From assembly GCF_006346325.1 (NCBI RefSeq), contig NZ_VDYR01000001.1, positions 1,736,001 to 1,800,000 of the forward strand: a stretch of 64,000 nt of DNA, in the 5' to 3' direction. The DNA is from Sphingomonas japonica (GTDB taxonomy: Bacteria; Pseudomonadota; Alphaproteobacteria; Sphingomonadales; Sphingomonadaceae). How positions within the stretch are numbered: the first letter of the stretch is position 1; each line of letters opens with the position of its first letter. Under the pieces are notes generated by a model that worked only from the letters and a program-made list of their open reading frames with translations, made no database searches and had not been told where the DNA came from. Made by a program: the position numbers and the translations under genes. Positions 25,596 to 35,470 of this stretch are shown here, in pieces.

Positions 25596-28091
25596 ATGTT
25601 TGCTCGCACCACCAGCTTGATCGCGCTGCTTGCGCTTTCGTCCACCGCGCTGGCGCAGACCGCCCCCCCCGTACCGCCACAAACTGCGGTCGATCCGTCG
25701 ATCTGGCCGGCGCCGAAATGGCCCTATGCCACCAATCCGCAGCATGAGGCGCGCATCGCCGACATGCTCAAGAAGATGTCGCTCGAGGAAAAGGTCGGCC
25801 AGGTGCTGCAGGCCGATATCGCCAGCGTCACCCCCGACGACGTCCGCAAATATCACCTCGGGTCGGTCCTGAACGGCGGCAATTCCGCGCCCGACAATGA
25901 CGAGTTCGCGCCGCCCGAAAAATGGCTGGCGCTCGCCGATCGCTTCTACGACGCATCGATGGACCGCAGCGACGGCAAGCTGCCCATCCCGATCTTCTGG
26001 GGCACAGACGCAGTCCACGGCCATTCGAATATCGTCGGGGCGACGCTGTTCCCGCACAATATCGGCCTGGGCGCGGCGCGCGATCCCGATTTGATCGAGC
26101 GGATCGGCGCCGCCACCGCGCTCGAAGTCCGCGCCACCGGACAGGAATGGACCTTCGCGCCGACCATCACCGTGCCGCAGGACTATCGCTGGGGCCGTGC
26201 CTATGAAGGCTATTCGTCCGATCCGAAGCTGGTCGCCAGCTATGTCGGCCGGATGATCAAGGGGCTGCAGGGCGAACCCGGCGGCGAAAGCGTCATGGCC
26301 GGACCGCACGTCATCGCCTCGACCAAGCACTACCTCGCCGACGGCGGCACCACCGACGGCCGCGACCAGGGTGATGCGCAGATTTCCGAAACCGAGCTGC
26401 GCGATACCCACGGCATCCCCTATGTTCCTGCGATCGAAGCCGGGGTCGAAACGGTGATGACCAGCTTTTCGAGCTGGAACGGCACCAAGATCGCCGGCCA
26501 TAAGGGGCTGGTCACCAACATCCTCAAGGAACGGATGAACTTCGGCGGGCTGGTCGTCACCGACTGGAACGCGCACGGCCAGGTGGCGGGTTGCACCAAT
26601 GCCAGCTGTCCGCAGGCGCTGCTCGCCGGGATCGACATGTACATGGCGCCCGACAGCTGGCGCGATCTCTATGGCACGCTGCTGAAGCAGGTGAAGGACG
26701 GCACCGTGCCGATGACGCGGCTCGACGACGCCGTCGCCCGCATTCTGCGCGTCAAGCTGCGCATGGGACTGTTCGATGTCGGCAAGCCTTCGGCGCGGCC
26801 GCATTCGGGCGACTGGAAGATGCTCGGCGCGCCCGAGCACCGCGCGATCGCGCGCGAGGCGGTGCGCAAGTCACTTGTCCTGCTCAAGCATCAGGGCAGC
26901 GTGCTGCCGATCCGCGCCGGTGCCAAGGTACTGGTCGCAGGCGACGGTGCCGACGATATCGGGCGCCAGTCGGGCGGCTGGACGCTGACCTGGCAGGGTA
27001 CGGGGCTCGACAACAGCCGCTTCCCCGGCGCTACGTCGATCTACAAGGGCCTGTCGGACGCGATCACCGCGACGGGTGGCACCGCGACGCTGTCGCCCGA
27101 CGGCAGCTTTAGCGCCAAGCCCGATGTCGCGGTCGTCGTGTTCGGGGAGACGCCCTATGCCGAATTCCAGGGCGATCGCAAGACGCTGCAGCTGAGCGAC
27201 GAGCTCAGCCAGCCATTCGCGACGATGAAGAAGCTCAAGGCCGCCGGCATTCCCGTCGTCGCGGTGATGATCACCGGCAGGCCGCTGTTCGTGAACCCCG
27301 CGCTCAACACCGCGGACGCCTTCGTCGTCGCATGGTTGCCGGGGTCGGAAGGCGCCGGACTGGCCGACGTCCTCGTCCAGCGCAGGGATCGCCGCGCGCC
27401 GTACGACTTCACCGGCAAATTGCCGACGCCGTGGCCCGCCACCGCCGATGCCAAGGGTGCGGCGCTCTATCCGTTCGGCTATGGCCTCACGATCGCGGGT
27501 GCGGCGCAGCCATGGAAGCCGCTGTCCGAAGATCCGGGCGTCGCGGACGCGGCGACGCAGGGCGTGTTCCTCGAGCGCGGCCTGCCGGCACCGTCCTGGT
27601 CGTTCTACGTCAGCGACCAGCCTGCCGACCAGACGCGCATCACCACGGTGCCGCTCGAAGCGCTGGGCGGACGCGCGAGCGTGACTGCGACCGACCATAT
27701 CGTCCAGGAAGGCGCACGCCGCTTCGACATCAAGTCCGGCTCGGCGATGATCTCGCTCGCGACGCAGGCGCCCATCGACCTGACGCGCGAAACCAATGGC
27801 GACGTGCTGCTGGTGACGACGATCCGGCGCGACGGCGCGATCGGTGGACCGGTGACGATCGGCCAGCGCACCGGCCCCGGCGGCGCCACCGTTCCCGCCG
27901 ACCTGATCGCCAAACTGCCACAGGGGCAATGGACCCGCGTCGGGATTCCGCTGAAATGCTTCGCTGGCGCAGGCGCCAACATGGCGAGCATCGACGAACC
28001 CTTCCAGCTGCGCCTTGCCGGTGGCGGCAGCTTGTCGCTGGCGCGCGTGGCGCTCGGCACTGACGCGGATCAGCGAATTTCCTGCCCCTGA
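25596..28091 (+). CDS. Exported GH3 beta-glucosidase / exo-glucanase
   Basis: An 831-residue periplasmic enzyme with signal MFARTTSLIALLALSSTALA. The GH3 N-terminal barrel starts with RIADMLKKMSLEEKVGQVLQ. It contains GTDAVHGHSN and the nucleophile Asp323 in GLVVTDWNAHG. The C-terminal GH3 sandwich includes KSLVLLKHQGSVLPI and VVFGETPYAEFQGD. A last domain (about 650-831) resembles the ExoP galactose-binding-like module of exo-1,3/1,4-beta-glucan glucohydrolases. It would release glucose or related sugars from oligosaccharides. It begins a plus-strand unit with the sugar permease downstream. GACGGAGGGG lies just before the ATG. Confidence 0.94.
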   Translation: MFARTTSLIALLALSSTALAQTAPPVPPQTAVDPSIWPAPKWPYATNPQHEARIADMLKKMSLEEKVGQVLQADIASVTPDDVRKYHLGSVLNGGNSAPDNDEFAPPEKWLALADRFYDASMDRSDGKLPIPIFWGTDAVHGHSNIVGATLFPHNIGLGAARDPDLIERIGAATALEVRATGQEWTFAPTITVPQDYRWGRAYEGYSSDPKLVASYVGRMIKGLQGEPGGESVMAGPHVIASTKHYLADGGTTDGRDQGDAQISETELRDTHGIPYVPAIEAGVETVMTSFSSWNGTKIAGHKGLVTNILKERMNFGGLVVTDWNAHGQVAGCTNASCPQALLAGIDMYMAPDSWRDLYGTLLKQVKDGTVPMTRLDDAVARILRVKLRMGLFDVGKPSARPHSGDWKMLGAPEHRAIAREAVRKSLVLLKHQGSVLPIRAGAKVLVAGDGADDIGRQSGGWTLTWQGTGLDNSRFPGATSIYKGLSDAITATGGTATLSPDGSFSAKPDVAVVVFGETPYAEFQGDRKTLQLSDELSQPFATMKKLKAAGIPVVAVMITGRPLFVNPALNTADAFVVAWLPGSEGAGLADVLVQRRDRRAPYDFTGKLPTPWPATADAKGAALYPFGYGLTIAGAAQPWKPLSEDPGVADAATQGVFLERGLPAPSWSFYVSDQPADQTRITTVPLEALGGRASVTATDHIVQEGARRFDIKSGSAMISLATQAPIDLTRETNGDVLLVTTIRRDGAIGGPVTIGQRTGPGGATVPADLIAKLPQGQWTRVGIPLKCFAGAGANMASIDEPFQLRLAGGGSLSLARVALGTDADQRISCP

Positions 28092-28100
28092 GCGCATCGT

Positions 28101-28108
28101 AACCGGTT
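28101..28108. promoter_or_regulatory. AACCGGTT palindrome before the sugar permease
   Basis: AACCGGTT lies in the 89-base gap between the GH3 and permease genes. Eight-base palindromes with central CCGG are common cores of LacI-family sugar-repressor operators. No LacI gene is in the window, so this is a candidate only. Confidence 0.3.
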
Positions 28109-28180
28109 TCATTTCGCACGCCGGACGCTAATCCGGACGTGCGACCGGGCCGCTCGCGGCCGAGTGAGGGAGAGTTTGGG

Positions 28181-29527
28181 ATGACGACACGCGCGCGCGG
28201 AACGATGGGGGCCTTTGCCGCCGTCACCACCTTGTTCTTCGCCTGGGGGTTCATCACCTCGCTGATCGACCCGCTGGTCGCAGCGGTGAAGGGCGTGTTC
28301 AGCCTGTCGGACATCGAGGCGCAGCTCTCCGCCTCGGCATTCTTCATCGCGTACGGCGTGGTGTCGCTGCCCGCCGCGGTGCTGGTCGCGCGGCGGCGGG
28401 CCGTGCCGTCGATCCTGATCGCGCTCGGTACGATGATCGCGGGCTGCGTCGTGATGCTGATTGCCGCCAACCTCGCGCTCTATCCGCTGGTGCTGCTGGG
28501 GCTGTTCATCCTGGCGAGCGGCATCACCATCCTGCAGGTCGCGGCCAACCCGCTGGCGGCCGCGCTGGGTGACCCCAAATTCAGCCATTTCCGACTTACC
28601 TTCAGCCAGGCGTTCAATTCGGTCGGCACCTTCATCGGGCCGTATATCGGCGCGGTGCTGTTCCTCGACGGACTCGAGGTCAAGGAGGGCGTCGCCGTCA
28701 CCGACGCGGTGCGGGCCAGCGCATTGATCGGCATCGACCGAGCCTATTTCTGGCTCGCCGGGCTGATCGCCGTGCTGCTGGTCTTCTTCGTGTTCGCGCG
28801 GCGCACCGTCGAGGCCGCCGCCCCTGCTACCGCGCCGCACGCATCGGGCATCGCCGAAACGCTCAGGGAAGCGCTCTCCTCGCGCTGGGCGGTTCTGGGC
28901 GGCGCCGCGATCTTCCTCTATGTCGGCGCCGAAGTCGCGATCGGTACCCAGATGGCGCTGTTCCTTAATTCGAACGCGGTGTGGGGACTGTCCGACGCGC
29001 CCGCCGCCGTCGGGCCGCTCGCGCGTTTCATGGCGCTCGACAGCGATCCCGGCGTGTCGCTGCAGGAAGCGGCCAAGGCGGTCTCGCTCTATTGGGGCGG
29101 CGCAATGGTGGGACGGATCATCGGATCGGCGCTGCTTGCCCGCGTCAACGCCAGCGTGCTGCTGGCGATCTTCACCGCCGCGGCCGCGGCGATGTGCGGC
29201 TATGTCTTCGCGATCGGCGGGGTCGGTGCCGGCTATGTCGCGCTGTCGATCGGGCTATTCAACTCGATCATGTTCCCGACCATCTTTACGCTGACGCTTG
29301 AACGCTCGACCGCCAGCCAGGAGGCGACGTCGGGATTCCTGTGCACCGCGATCGTCGGCGGCGCGTTCATCCCGCCGCTGGTCGGCAGCGTGTCGCAGGC
29401 GACCGGCTATGCCGCTGCGTTCGTGGTGCCGATGCTGTGCTATCTCGCGTTGTGCGGCTTCGCGCTGCTGTCGCGCGGGGCGGGCGTAGTGCTGCGCGAC
29501 GAACCCGCCGCCGCGAGCATCCATTGA
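28181..29527 (+). CDS. Sugar MFS transporter, FucP family
   Basis: A 448-residue permease with about 12 membrane helices. The start (MTTRARGTMGAFAAVTTLFF) is followed by AWGFITSLIDPL, a typical FucP-family first helix; a frame start 14 codons earlier lacks support. The central loop is short and charged (FARRTVEAAAPATAPH). Family members import fucose, glucose, galactose or N-acetylglucosamine with protons. Placed right after a GH3 glucosidase and before a sugar kinase, it probably takes up the monosaccharide released in the periplasm. Purine-rich GAGGGAGAG lies about 8 bases upstream. Confidence 0.93.
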   Translation: MTTRARGTMGAFAAVTTLFFAWGFITSLIDPLVAAVKGVFSLSDIEAQLSASAFFIAYGVVSLPAAVLVARRRAVPSILIALGTMIAGCVVMLIAANLALYPLVLLGLFILASGITILQVAANPLAAALGDPKFSHFRLTFSQAFNSVGTFIGPYIGAVLFLDGLEVKEGVAVTDAVRASALIGIDRAYFWLAGLIAVLLVFFVFARRTVEAAAPATAPHASGIAETLREALSSRWAVLGGAAIFLYVGAEVAIGTQMALFLNSNAVWGLSDAPAAVGPLARFMALDSDPGVSLQEAAKAVSLYWGGAMVGRIIGSALLARVNASVLLAIFTAAAAAMCGYVFAIGGVGAGYVALSIGLFNSIMFPTIFTLTLERSTASQEATSGFLCTAIVGGAFIPPLVGSVSQATGYAAAFVVPMLCYLALCGFALLSRGAGVVLRDEPAAASIH

Positions 29528-29535
29528 CGGCAATG

Positions 29536-29559
29536 GCCGGGTAGCGCGCGCTACCCGGC
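29536..29559. terminator. Bidirectional terminator hairpin
   Basis: GCCGGGTAGC (29536-29545), loop GCGC, GCTACCCGGC (29550-29559) form a perfect ten-base stem between the converging permease (stop at 29527) and sugar-kinase (stop at 29567) genes. Confidence 0.75.
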
Positions 29560-29566
29560 TGCCGCT

Positions 29567-30526
29567 TCATTCGGCAACAGCGTTCGTTTCAAGCAGTGCG
29601 ATCGCCATCGCTATCGGTCCCAGCGGTCCGGCTTGCCCGCCCAGTTCCGGCGCCACTACATATGGTCCCGCCGGAACATTGACGTAGCCCGCAATATTGT
29701 CGCGCATCCGGGCCTCGATGCGTGGCAGCAGGTGCGGCTGCCCATTGGCGACCCCACCGCCGATCAGGATGCGGCAGGCGCCCACTCCCATGGCCAGCAC
29801 CTGGCAAAGCTGCGCCAGGGCATCGACCACGCTGTCCCAGATCGGCGCGTCTTGGGCGATCGAACCGACATGCTCGCTGCCCAATCGGGCCTTGATCGCG
29901 GTGCCAGAAGCCAGCCCTTCGACACACGCGGCGTGGAAAGGACAGCTTCCCGGCCAGTCATCGCCCGCCAGGCGCGGCACACGGATGTGGCCAAGCTCGC
30001 AATGTCCGAAGCCGCGCGTCGGCTTGCCGTGCACGATCAACCCGACGCCGACGCCGGTCCCCAGCGTGATATAGGCGAAGTCGTCGATCCCCCGCGCTGC
30101 GCCCCATGTCCGCTCGGCGATCGCAGCACCGTTGACGTCGGTGTCGAACGCCATCGGCACGCCGAAGCGCCGCGACAGCCGCATCCCGACATCGCTATGC
30201 GACCAGTTCGGCTTCGATGTCGCAGTGACATAGCCATAGGTCGCCGACCGGGGATCGAGGTCGAGCGGCCCGAACGAAGCGATGCCCATCGCATCGAACC
30301 CGGTCGCCCTCCACCATCGGTCGAGCACCGCGTCGATCGCCGCCAGCGTTGCTTCGGGCGAACTCGTCGGCACCGTGACCTGCTCGATGCTTTCTCCTTC
30401 GATGGTCGCAAGCACGCATACGCATTTAGTTCCGCCGAGCTCCACGCCGGCGATTAAACCGGTTCCATTGTTGCGATAACGATCGGCGGCGGACGGTATG
30501 GAATCGGTTACAGTCATGATCACCAT
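29567..30526 (-). CDS. ROK-family sugar kinase (fructokinase/mannokinase type)
   Basis: A 319-residue ROK kinase that would phosphorylate a hexose with ATP. Visible motifs are the ATP loop AGVELGGTKCVCVLA, the catalytic region FDTDVNGAAIAE, YITLGTGVGVGLIV and the zinc-binding segment GHCELGHIRVPR continuing with CPFHAAC. The zinc pattern with CPFH is typical of fructokinase/mannokinase-type ROK proteins (Mak). That suits a mannan-degrading cluster, since mannose released by GH26/GH2 could be its substrate (inference). A second Met three codons in is an alternative start; no strong ribosome-binding site decides. An AACCGGTT sequence lies within the first 25 codons. Confidence 0.9.
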   Translation of the reverse strand: MVIMTVTDSIPSAADRYRNNGTGLIAGVELGGTKCVCVLATIEGESIEQVTVPTSSPEATLAAIDAVLDRWWRATGFDAMGIASFGPLDLDPRSATYGYVTATSKPNWSHSDVGMRLSRRFGVPMAFDTDVNGAAIAERTWGAARGIDDFAYITLGTGVGVGLIVHGKPTRGFGHCELGHIRVPRLAGDDWPGSCPFHAACVEGLASGTAIKARLGSEHVGSIAQDAPIWDSVVDALAQLCQVLAMGVGACRILIGGGVANGQPHLLPRIEARMRDNIAGYVNVPAGPYVVAPELGGQAGPLGPIAMAIALLETNAVAE

Positions 30527-30594
30527 CTAGAAGCACGCGCCGGACGAAATGAACTAGATCACTTCGGGGCCGTGGTGGAACAGGGATTTAGTGC

Positions 30595-31749
30595 TTACTG
30601 ATTTCCCCGAGCATAAAGGTCGGGAAGCTCGCATTCGAGCAGGATCGAAGGGTCGTCGGCAAACGTCTTGAAGTCGGCGGCGCTCGCTTGGCCGGGGTAT
30701 GGCGCGTAGAAGTGCTCCCTGCCCTCGACTGCGACGGTGGCGTTGCGCCACACCAGCGCCCAGGCGATGCCGCGCGTCTCGGCATCGGCGTTGATCCCGG
30801 CGAGCAGCACGCTGGTCCACCAGTCGGGATCGGGGATCGCCTCCAGCCCGGTCTCGGTCAGCGCGGCGATCTTGCCGCGCTCGCGCGCCATGCCGACCAG
30901 CAGGCGCAGGCGGTTGCGGAACACGTCCGTCGTCTCTGCCGATTTGATGCTGTGATAATCGTCGAACCCCAGTACGTCGATGACGTCGTCGCCGGGATAA
31001 CGCTCGAGATATTCGGCCTCGCTGTCGAACACGTCGGTCGAATAGGAGTAGAGGACGTTGCGCAGTCCCCGCCGGTCCCGCAGATGCTCGACCGTCATTC
31101 GCCACAGCCCCTTGAACTCGGCGGGAGTGGCGTGGTCCCTGCCCCACCAGAACCAGCTTCCGGTATGTTCGTGATACGGACGAAACACTACCGGAATCGG
31201 CGTGCCGTCCGCAGCCTCGAGACCGGCGATGAAATCTGCGGCGACGTCCAGCCGCGCCATGTATTTGGAGTGGAGATCGCCGCCAGGCAGGATGCGCGCA
31301 ACCGCGGGCAGATCGACATTCCACGCATCGCCGTCATTGGCGGGATTGCCCTGATGCCATGACAAGGTGATCACGCCGCCGCGCGCGAAGCCCTGGCGGA
31401 TATAGTCGCGAAGCCGCTGCGCTCCGGCCGGATCGACCTGCATCGCGCCGTTGCGAGCGAAAATGTCCATCAGGTCCCAGCCATAGACGGCCGGGAAACA
31501 CCCCGCGACGTCCTTGACGTCGGAGCGGTCGGGTTCGCCGCGCCAGCGATAGCCATAGGCCAGCGTGTTCTGATGGCCGAACATCGTCGCGGTCGGGGCT
31601 AGCGCCGCCATCGAATGCAGCAGCGCCCTGGTCTCCACCGTCGCCTGCCGGTCCACCGGATCGGGGCTGGACCGAGCCGTAGCGACCGGCGGCAGGGCAG
31701 CGCATCCTGCCAGGCTGGCGCAGGCCACCAACAGCGGGAACTTCGACAT
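30595..31749 (-). CDS. Beta-mannanase, GH26, lipoprotein
   Basis: A 384-residue endo-mannanase. GGAGG five bases upstream and the lipobox LAGC in MSKFPLLVACASLAGC fix the start. GH26 landmarks are MFGHQNTLAYG, TLSWHQGNP, acid/base Glu194 in FRPYHEHTGSWFWWG and nucleophile Glu299 in ALTETGLE, with DVLGFDDYHS between them. It would cut beta-1,4-mannan or glucomannan. It lies 123 bases downstream of the TonB-dependent receptor gene on the same strand, with a hairpin between, so it may be expressed at a different level from the receptor. Confidence 0.93.
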   Translation of the reverse strand: MSKFPLLVACASLAGCAALPPVATARSSPDPVDRQATVETRALLHSMAALAPTATMFGHQNTLAYGYRWRGEPDRSDVKDVAGCFPAVYGWDLMDIFARNGAMQVDPAGAQRLRDYIRQGFARGGVITLSWHQGNPANDGDAWNVDLPAVARILPGGDLHSKYMARLDVAADFIAGLEAADGTPIPVVFRPYHEHTGSWFWWGRDHATPAEFKGLWRMTVEHLRDRRGLRNVLYSYSTDVFDSEAEYLERYPGDDVIDVLGFDDYHSIKSAETTDVFRNRLRLLVGMARERGKIAALTETGLEAIPDPDWWTSVLLAGINADAETRGIAWALVWRNATVAVEGREHFYAPYPGQASAADFKTFADDPSILLECELPDLYARGNQ

Positions 31750-31833
31750 CGCATCCTCCGGGGAAAACGTCACGCCCCCGGACGAAGGGGCCGTGCGCCC
31801 CGCCCGACCCCCTTTCCGTCGGACGGGACGCGC

Positions 31834-31862
31834 GCCGGGCTTTCCTGATGGAAATGCCCGGC
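31834..31862 (-). terminator. Hairpin between the receptor and mannanase genes
   Basis: GCCGGGC (31834-31840) pairs with GCCCGGC (31856-31862), and TTTCC pairs with GGAAA inside, around TGAT and one bulged base. It lies 11 bases beyond the receptor stop. Without a U-tract it is an attenuator or messenger-end stabiliser candidate. Confidence 0.55.
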
Positions 31863-31872
31863 TCGGTCTGGG

Positions 31873-34800
31873 TCAAAGCGTCAGGCGAACGCTCAACTGG
31901 ACTTGGCGATCGCTCTTGAAGAACGAGCGCGGCGCTTCGAGCCCATCGCCATTGAGCTGGAACGTGGTCCTGATCTTGTAATCAAACAGGTTGTTGACCT
32001 GGACGCCGATCTTGAACTGTTCGTTGACGGTGTAGAATAGCGACGCATCGGCCGAGTCCGTCGCAAGACTGTACACAGGCAGGAACGGGAAGCAGCAGTC
32101 GCGATTGCTCAGGAGGAATTTCGACCGCCAGTTATACGCAAGTCGCGCATAGATGCCGTATTTGTCGAAGAATACCGACGTGTTGACGTTGTGTTTGGAC
32201 AGCTGCGGCAGCGGGATGTTGTCGTACAGCCCCTGGATGTCCTGCGGCGGCTGGTTGCCATCGCCTTCGTTCGGCGTCGGATCGGTCGAAGGCCGAAAAT
32301 CGGGCGGCGAGACGATGATCCGGCCGGCGTCGATATACGTATACGCCGCCTGTAGCCCCAGGCCGCTGAGCGGGCCCGGCAGGAAGTCGTACGTCTGCTG
32401 GTACGCCAACTCCACACCCTTGATATCGCTCGACCCCAGCGCATTGGCGGGACCCGTCAACTGCAGGTCGTAGCTCGAACCGCCATTCTCGAACGTACGG
32501 TTGAACCCGCTATTCTGGACGATGACGTCGGTCAGCTTCTTGTAGAAGCCGGTCGCGGTCAGCGAGCCGACACGAGCGAAATACCATTCGGCGCTGAGAT
32601 CGAACTGATCGGCCTTGATCGGCTTAAGGAACGGGTTGCTCGACCGTGCTTCGAACACGCCGGTATTGCCATTGAAGCCGAGCGAAACGAAGTTCCGCAG
32701 ATCGCCGAAGTTGGGGCGGTTGATCGCCTTCGACGCAGCGAAGCGGAACGTCAGCTTGTCCGACGCGTCGAAGCGGACGTTGAGGCTAGGCAGCCAGTTG
32801 TCGAACGTCTGTTCCGCCACCTGTGGAAGCGACGCGCCGTTGGCAAAGGCCAGTGCCGCCGCCTGCTGCTCCGCCGTCACGCCCGTGCGGCACAATGCCG
32901 GCAGCTGCGATTGCGAAGGCGATTCGCCGGTAATGGGATCGACTTCGGTCTGTTCCGCGCAATAGGCGGCAAAGTCCGCGAAGCCGTCTGGCAGTACCTG
33001 ATTACGCTGCGGGAAATTGATCGCCCCTGCCGCTTCGTTGGTGGTCTGGACCCAGCGGACACCGATATTGCCCGACAACCGCATACCGCTGTCGAAATCC
33101 GTGCCGAAATCCAGCCGAGCGTACGCCGCCTTCGTTTCCTCGGAATTGTCGTAGACTTCGTTCGGCTGAAAATAACCCTCGATGAGTTCATCGACGCCGT
33201 TCGGCGTACGATCTTCGAGGGGCGTGTAGCTGAACTGACCAGAGGGGTCTTTCGCCCGCCGCAGCAATTCGGTCAGCGCATCGTGATCGCTCAGAATGTC
33301 GGCGCGGATCGACGGAACGCTCGGCACATTGGCCTCGCCGCGGAAGAAGTTCTCGTAGTTATACTGGTTGATCGCATCGGGCGTCACGCTGACGAAGCGC
33401 GGTCCCTGATCGACCCAGGTCGCCGACAGCGACCCCCAATTATTGTAGTCGTTGGTGCGTACAGTCTGCTGCCGCTTCGAATAGCGGCCGCCGAAGCGCA
33501 GCTTGCGCAGGAAGCCGTCTTCCGAAACGTCGAACTCGCCATCGGCGCGGAAGGCATATTCGTCGCCGTCGTTGATCGAGCGGTTGTTGAACGCGTTGTT
33601 GTAGAACCAGCTTCCCTGGTTGGCGAAGTAGCTGGTGGTATCGAAGCCCGGCGTCACGAACGACACGTTGGGGATGTCGTTCTGCAGATCGATCGTAACG
33701 TTCGAGAAGGTATAGATATCGACGATGTCGTCGGTGCCTTCCGCCTCGGACTTGGCATATTGCGCGTCAAAGTTGAAGCGCAGCCGGTCGCTCGCCTGCC
33801 ACTTGATGTTGAGCGACGCGTCCTGATTGACCGACTTGCTGGAGAAATAACGATTGGTCGAGGCGGTGTTGATCCCGCCCGGATTTACGAATTGGTCGTA
33901 CGGGCAATAGGTAATCGGCGCGGTATTGGCAGGCGGATCGTAAAAGCCACAATTAGCGCCACCGGGTAGATTCCGCGCCTGGAGGTTGCCGCGGCGAACA
34001 ATGGTGCCGCCGGTGAAAACGCCATCGTCGTTGAACGTGTAATTGGCGTTGGGATCGTAGGGGAAACCGTCCTGCTGAATATATCCGGCCGGATAGGTGT
34101 TGCCGATATCGTTGTAATAGATGTTCGGCTCGACCGTGCGATCGACCCAGCTTTCGATCGATTCGGCACGCAGATACTGCGCGGTGATCAACAGGCTCTC
34201 GTCGGCAGTCTCGAACTGGCCAGCGGCGGCTATGCTGTTGCGCTTGGTATTGAAGCTCTGTTGGCGAAAGCCCGCGCCGCTGGGGGTGTAGACCGTGTCA
34301 AACCCTTCAGGAGTCGGAAAATTGTCGCAGACGCGCAGCTGATACGGCGTGCCTTCATTGATCAGGCGACCTTCGTTGGGATTGTTGCCGTCGCAGGTGA
34401 CGCCGTCGAACTGCGAGCCCTGATAATCGACACCGTCGGGCGCATAGCCATCGACGCCGTCATCGGGCGCGTTGAAGCGCGGCAGGAACGACGAGAGGAA
34501 GATCGAATCGGCGCGGCTGCGCTGCTGGAAATAGCTGCCGCCGACGAGCAGTCCGACGCGGTGGCCATCGCCGACCTCCCACTGGTTGCTGTAGAGACCC
34601 GCGAACGAACCTTCGGCCTGCTGTGCCAGATCGCCGTAGCTGACGCCGCCCGAGAGGTAGAGGATGCGATCGTTGCTGTCGAACGGCTTGCGCGTGTTGA
34701 TGCTGACCGTGCCGGCGATGCCGCCTTCGATCAGATCGGCGGTCAGGTTCTTAAACACCTCGACCGACCCGGCGAGTTCGGCAGGAATGTCGTTATAGCC

Positions 34801-35286
34801 GATGTCGCGTCCGGCGCTGACCGAGAAGGTGTCGCGGCCGTTGAACTCGCCGCGGGTATAGGTGAGGCCGCGGATCTGGACGCCCGATCCCTCGACCGAG
34901 AAATGCTGCGAGTCGTTGGGCGCCGCAAAGCGATCGATCGAGACGCCAGGAATGCGCTGCAGCGCCTCGTTGATCGAACGGTCGGGAAGCGCGCCGATGT
35001 CCTCGGCAGTGATCGCATCGACCACCGTGTCGGCACGCCGCTTGATCTCCTGCGCATTGGCAAGGCTGGCGCGGATGCCGGTGACGACGATATCGCCGAC
35101 TGCGGCGTCTTCGTCGGCAAGGTCGGTCTGCTCGAGCGGCGGCGGCGCCTGGTCGGTCTCCTGAACCGGATCATTCTGCGTAGTCTGCGCAAAGGCGCTT
35201 TGCGCGCTACCGATCAGTGCGAGCGCCGAAACTCCGGCAATCAAATGTGTGAATTGGCGTCCATGACGCAGGTGACGCGTGGCCAT
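31873..35286 (-). CDS. TonB-dependent receptor (oligosaccharide type)
   Basis: A 1,137-residue outer-membrane transporter. The start is chosen at MATRHLRHGRQFTHLIAGVS because GGGGGAAATAGGG stands directly before it and a signal peptide ending SAFAQ follows. A TonB-box-like IVVTGIRAS leads into the plug domain (LPDRSINEALQRIPGV, GGIAGTVSINTRKPF). The long beta-barrel ends with DRQVQLSVRLTL. Large receptors of this type in Caulobacter and sphingomonads import oligosaccharides. Neighbouring mannanase and halogenase-like genes are a recurrent arrangement. It is divergent from the halogenase cluster; the 184-base gap should hold both promoters. Confidence 0.95.
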   Translation of the reverse strand: MATRHLRHGRQFTHLIAGVSALALIGSAQSAFAQTTQNDPVQETDQAPPPLEQTDLADEDAAVGDIVVTGIRASLANAQEIKRRADTVVDAITAEDIGALPDRSINEALQRIPGVSIDRFAAPNDSQHFSVEGSGVQIRGLTYTRGEFNGRDTFSVSAGRDIGYNDIPAELAGSVEVFKNLTADLIEGGIAGTVSINTRKPFDSNDRILYLSGGVSYGDLAQQAEGSFAGLYSNQWEVGDGHRVGLLVGGSYFQQRSRADSIFLSSFLPRFNAPDDGVDGYAPDGVDYQGSQFDGVTCDGNNPNEGRLINEGTPYQLRVCDNFPTPEGFDTVYTPSGAGFRQQSFNTKRNSIAAAGQFETADESLLITAQYLRAESIESWVDRTVEPNIYYNDIGNTYPAGYIQQDGFPYDPNANYTFNDDGVFTGGTIVRRGNLQARNLPGGANCGFYDPPANTAPITYCPYDQFVNPGGINTASTNRYFSSKSVNQDASLNIKWQASDRLRFNFDAQYAKSEAEGTDDIVDIYTFSNVTIDLQNDIPNVSFVTPGFDTTSYFANQGSWFYNNAFNNRSINDGDEYAFRADGEFDVSEDGFLRKLRFGGRYSKRQQTVRTNDYNNWGSLSATWVDQGPRFVSVTPDAINQYNYENFFRGEANVPSVPSIRADILSDHDALTELLRRAKDPSGQFSYTPLEDRTPNGVDELIEGYFQPNEVYDNSEETKAAYARLDFGTDFDSGMRLSGNIGVRWVQTTNEAAGAINFPQRNQVLPDGFADFAAYCAEQTEVDPITGESPSQSQLPALCRTGVTAEQQAAALAFANGASLPQVAEQTFDNWLPSLNVRFDASDKLTFRFAASKAINRPNFGDLRNFVSLGFNGNTGVFEARSSNPFLKPIKADQFDLSAEWYFARVGSLTATGFYKKLTDVIVQNSGFNRTFENGGSSYDLQLTGPANALGSSDIKGVELAYQQTYDFLPGPLSGLGLQAAYTYIDAGRIIVSPPDFRPSTDPTPNEGDGNQPPQDIQGLYDNIPLPQLSKHNVNTSVFFDKYGIYARLAYNWRSKFLLSNRDCCFPFLPVYSLATDSADASLFYTVNEQFKIGVQVNNLFDYKIRTTFQLNGDGLEAPRSFFKSDRQVQLSVRLTL

Positions 35287-35470
35287 CCCTATTTCCCCCA
35301 GCATGCTCTCCCCACGCCTGCCGCTACTGCGGTTCGGCGGCCTCGCTCGATTCATCGATCGTTGGCGATGCATAGTCTGGATATTGCGCTACCATGCGCG
35401 TGGCAAGCACAAAAACAAAATTGATTTATTTAAATATTGCGCGACATATCCGGGGCGGGGAGAGCGGGCG

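Noticed and set aside
32911..35424. Plus-strand frames of 352 and 387 codons opposite the TonB receptor
   Set aside because: Composition artefacts without any family pattern.
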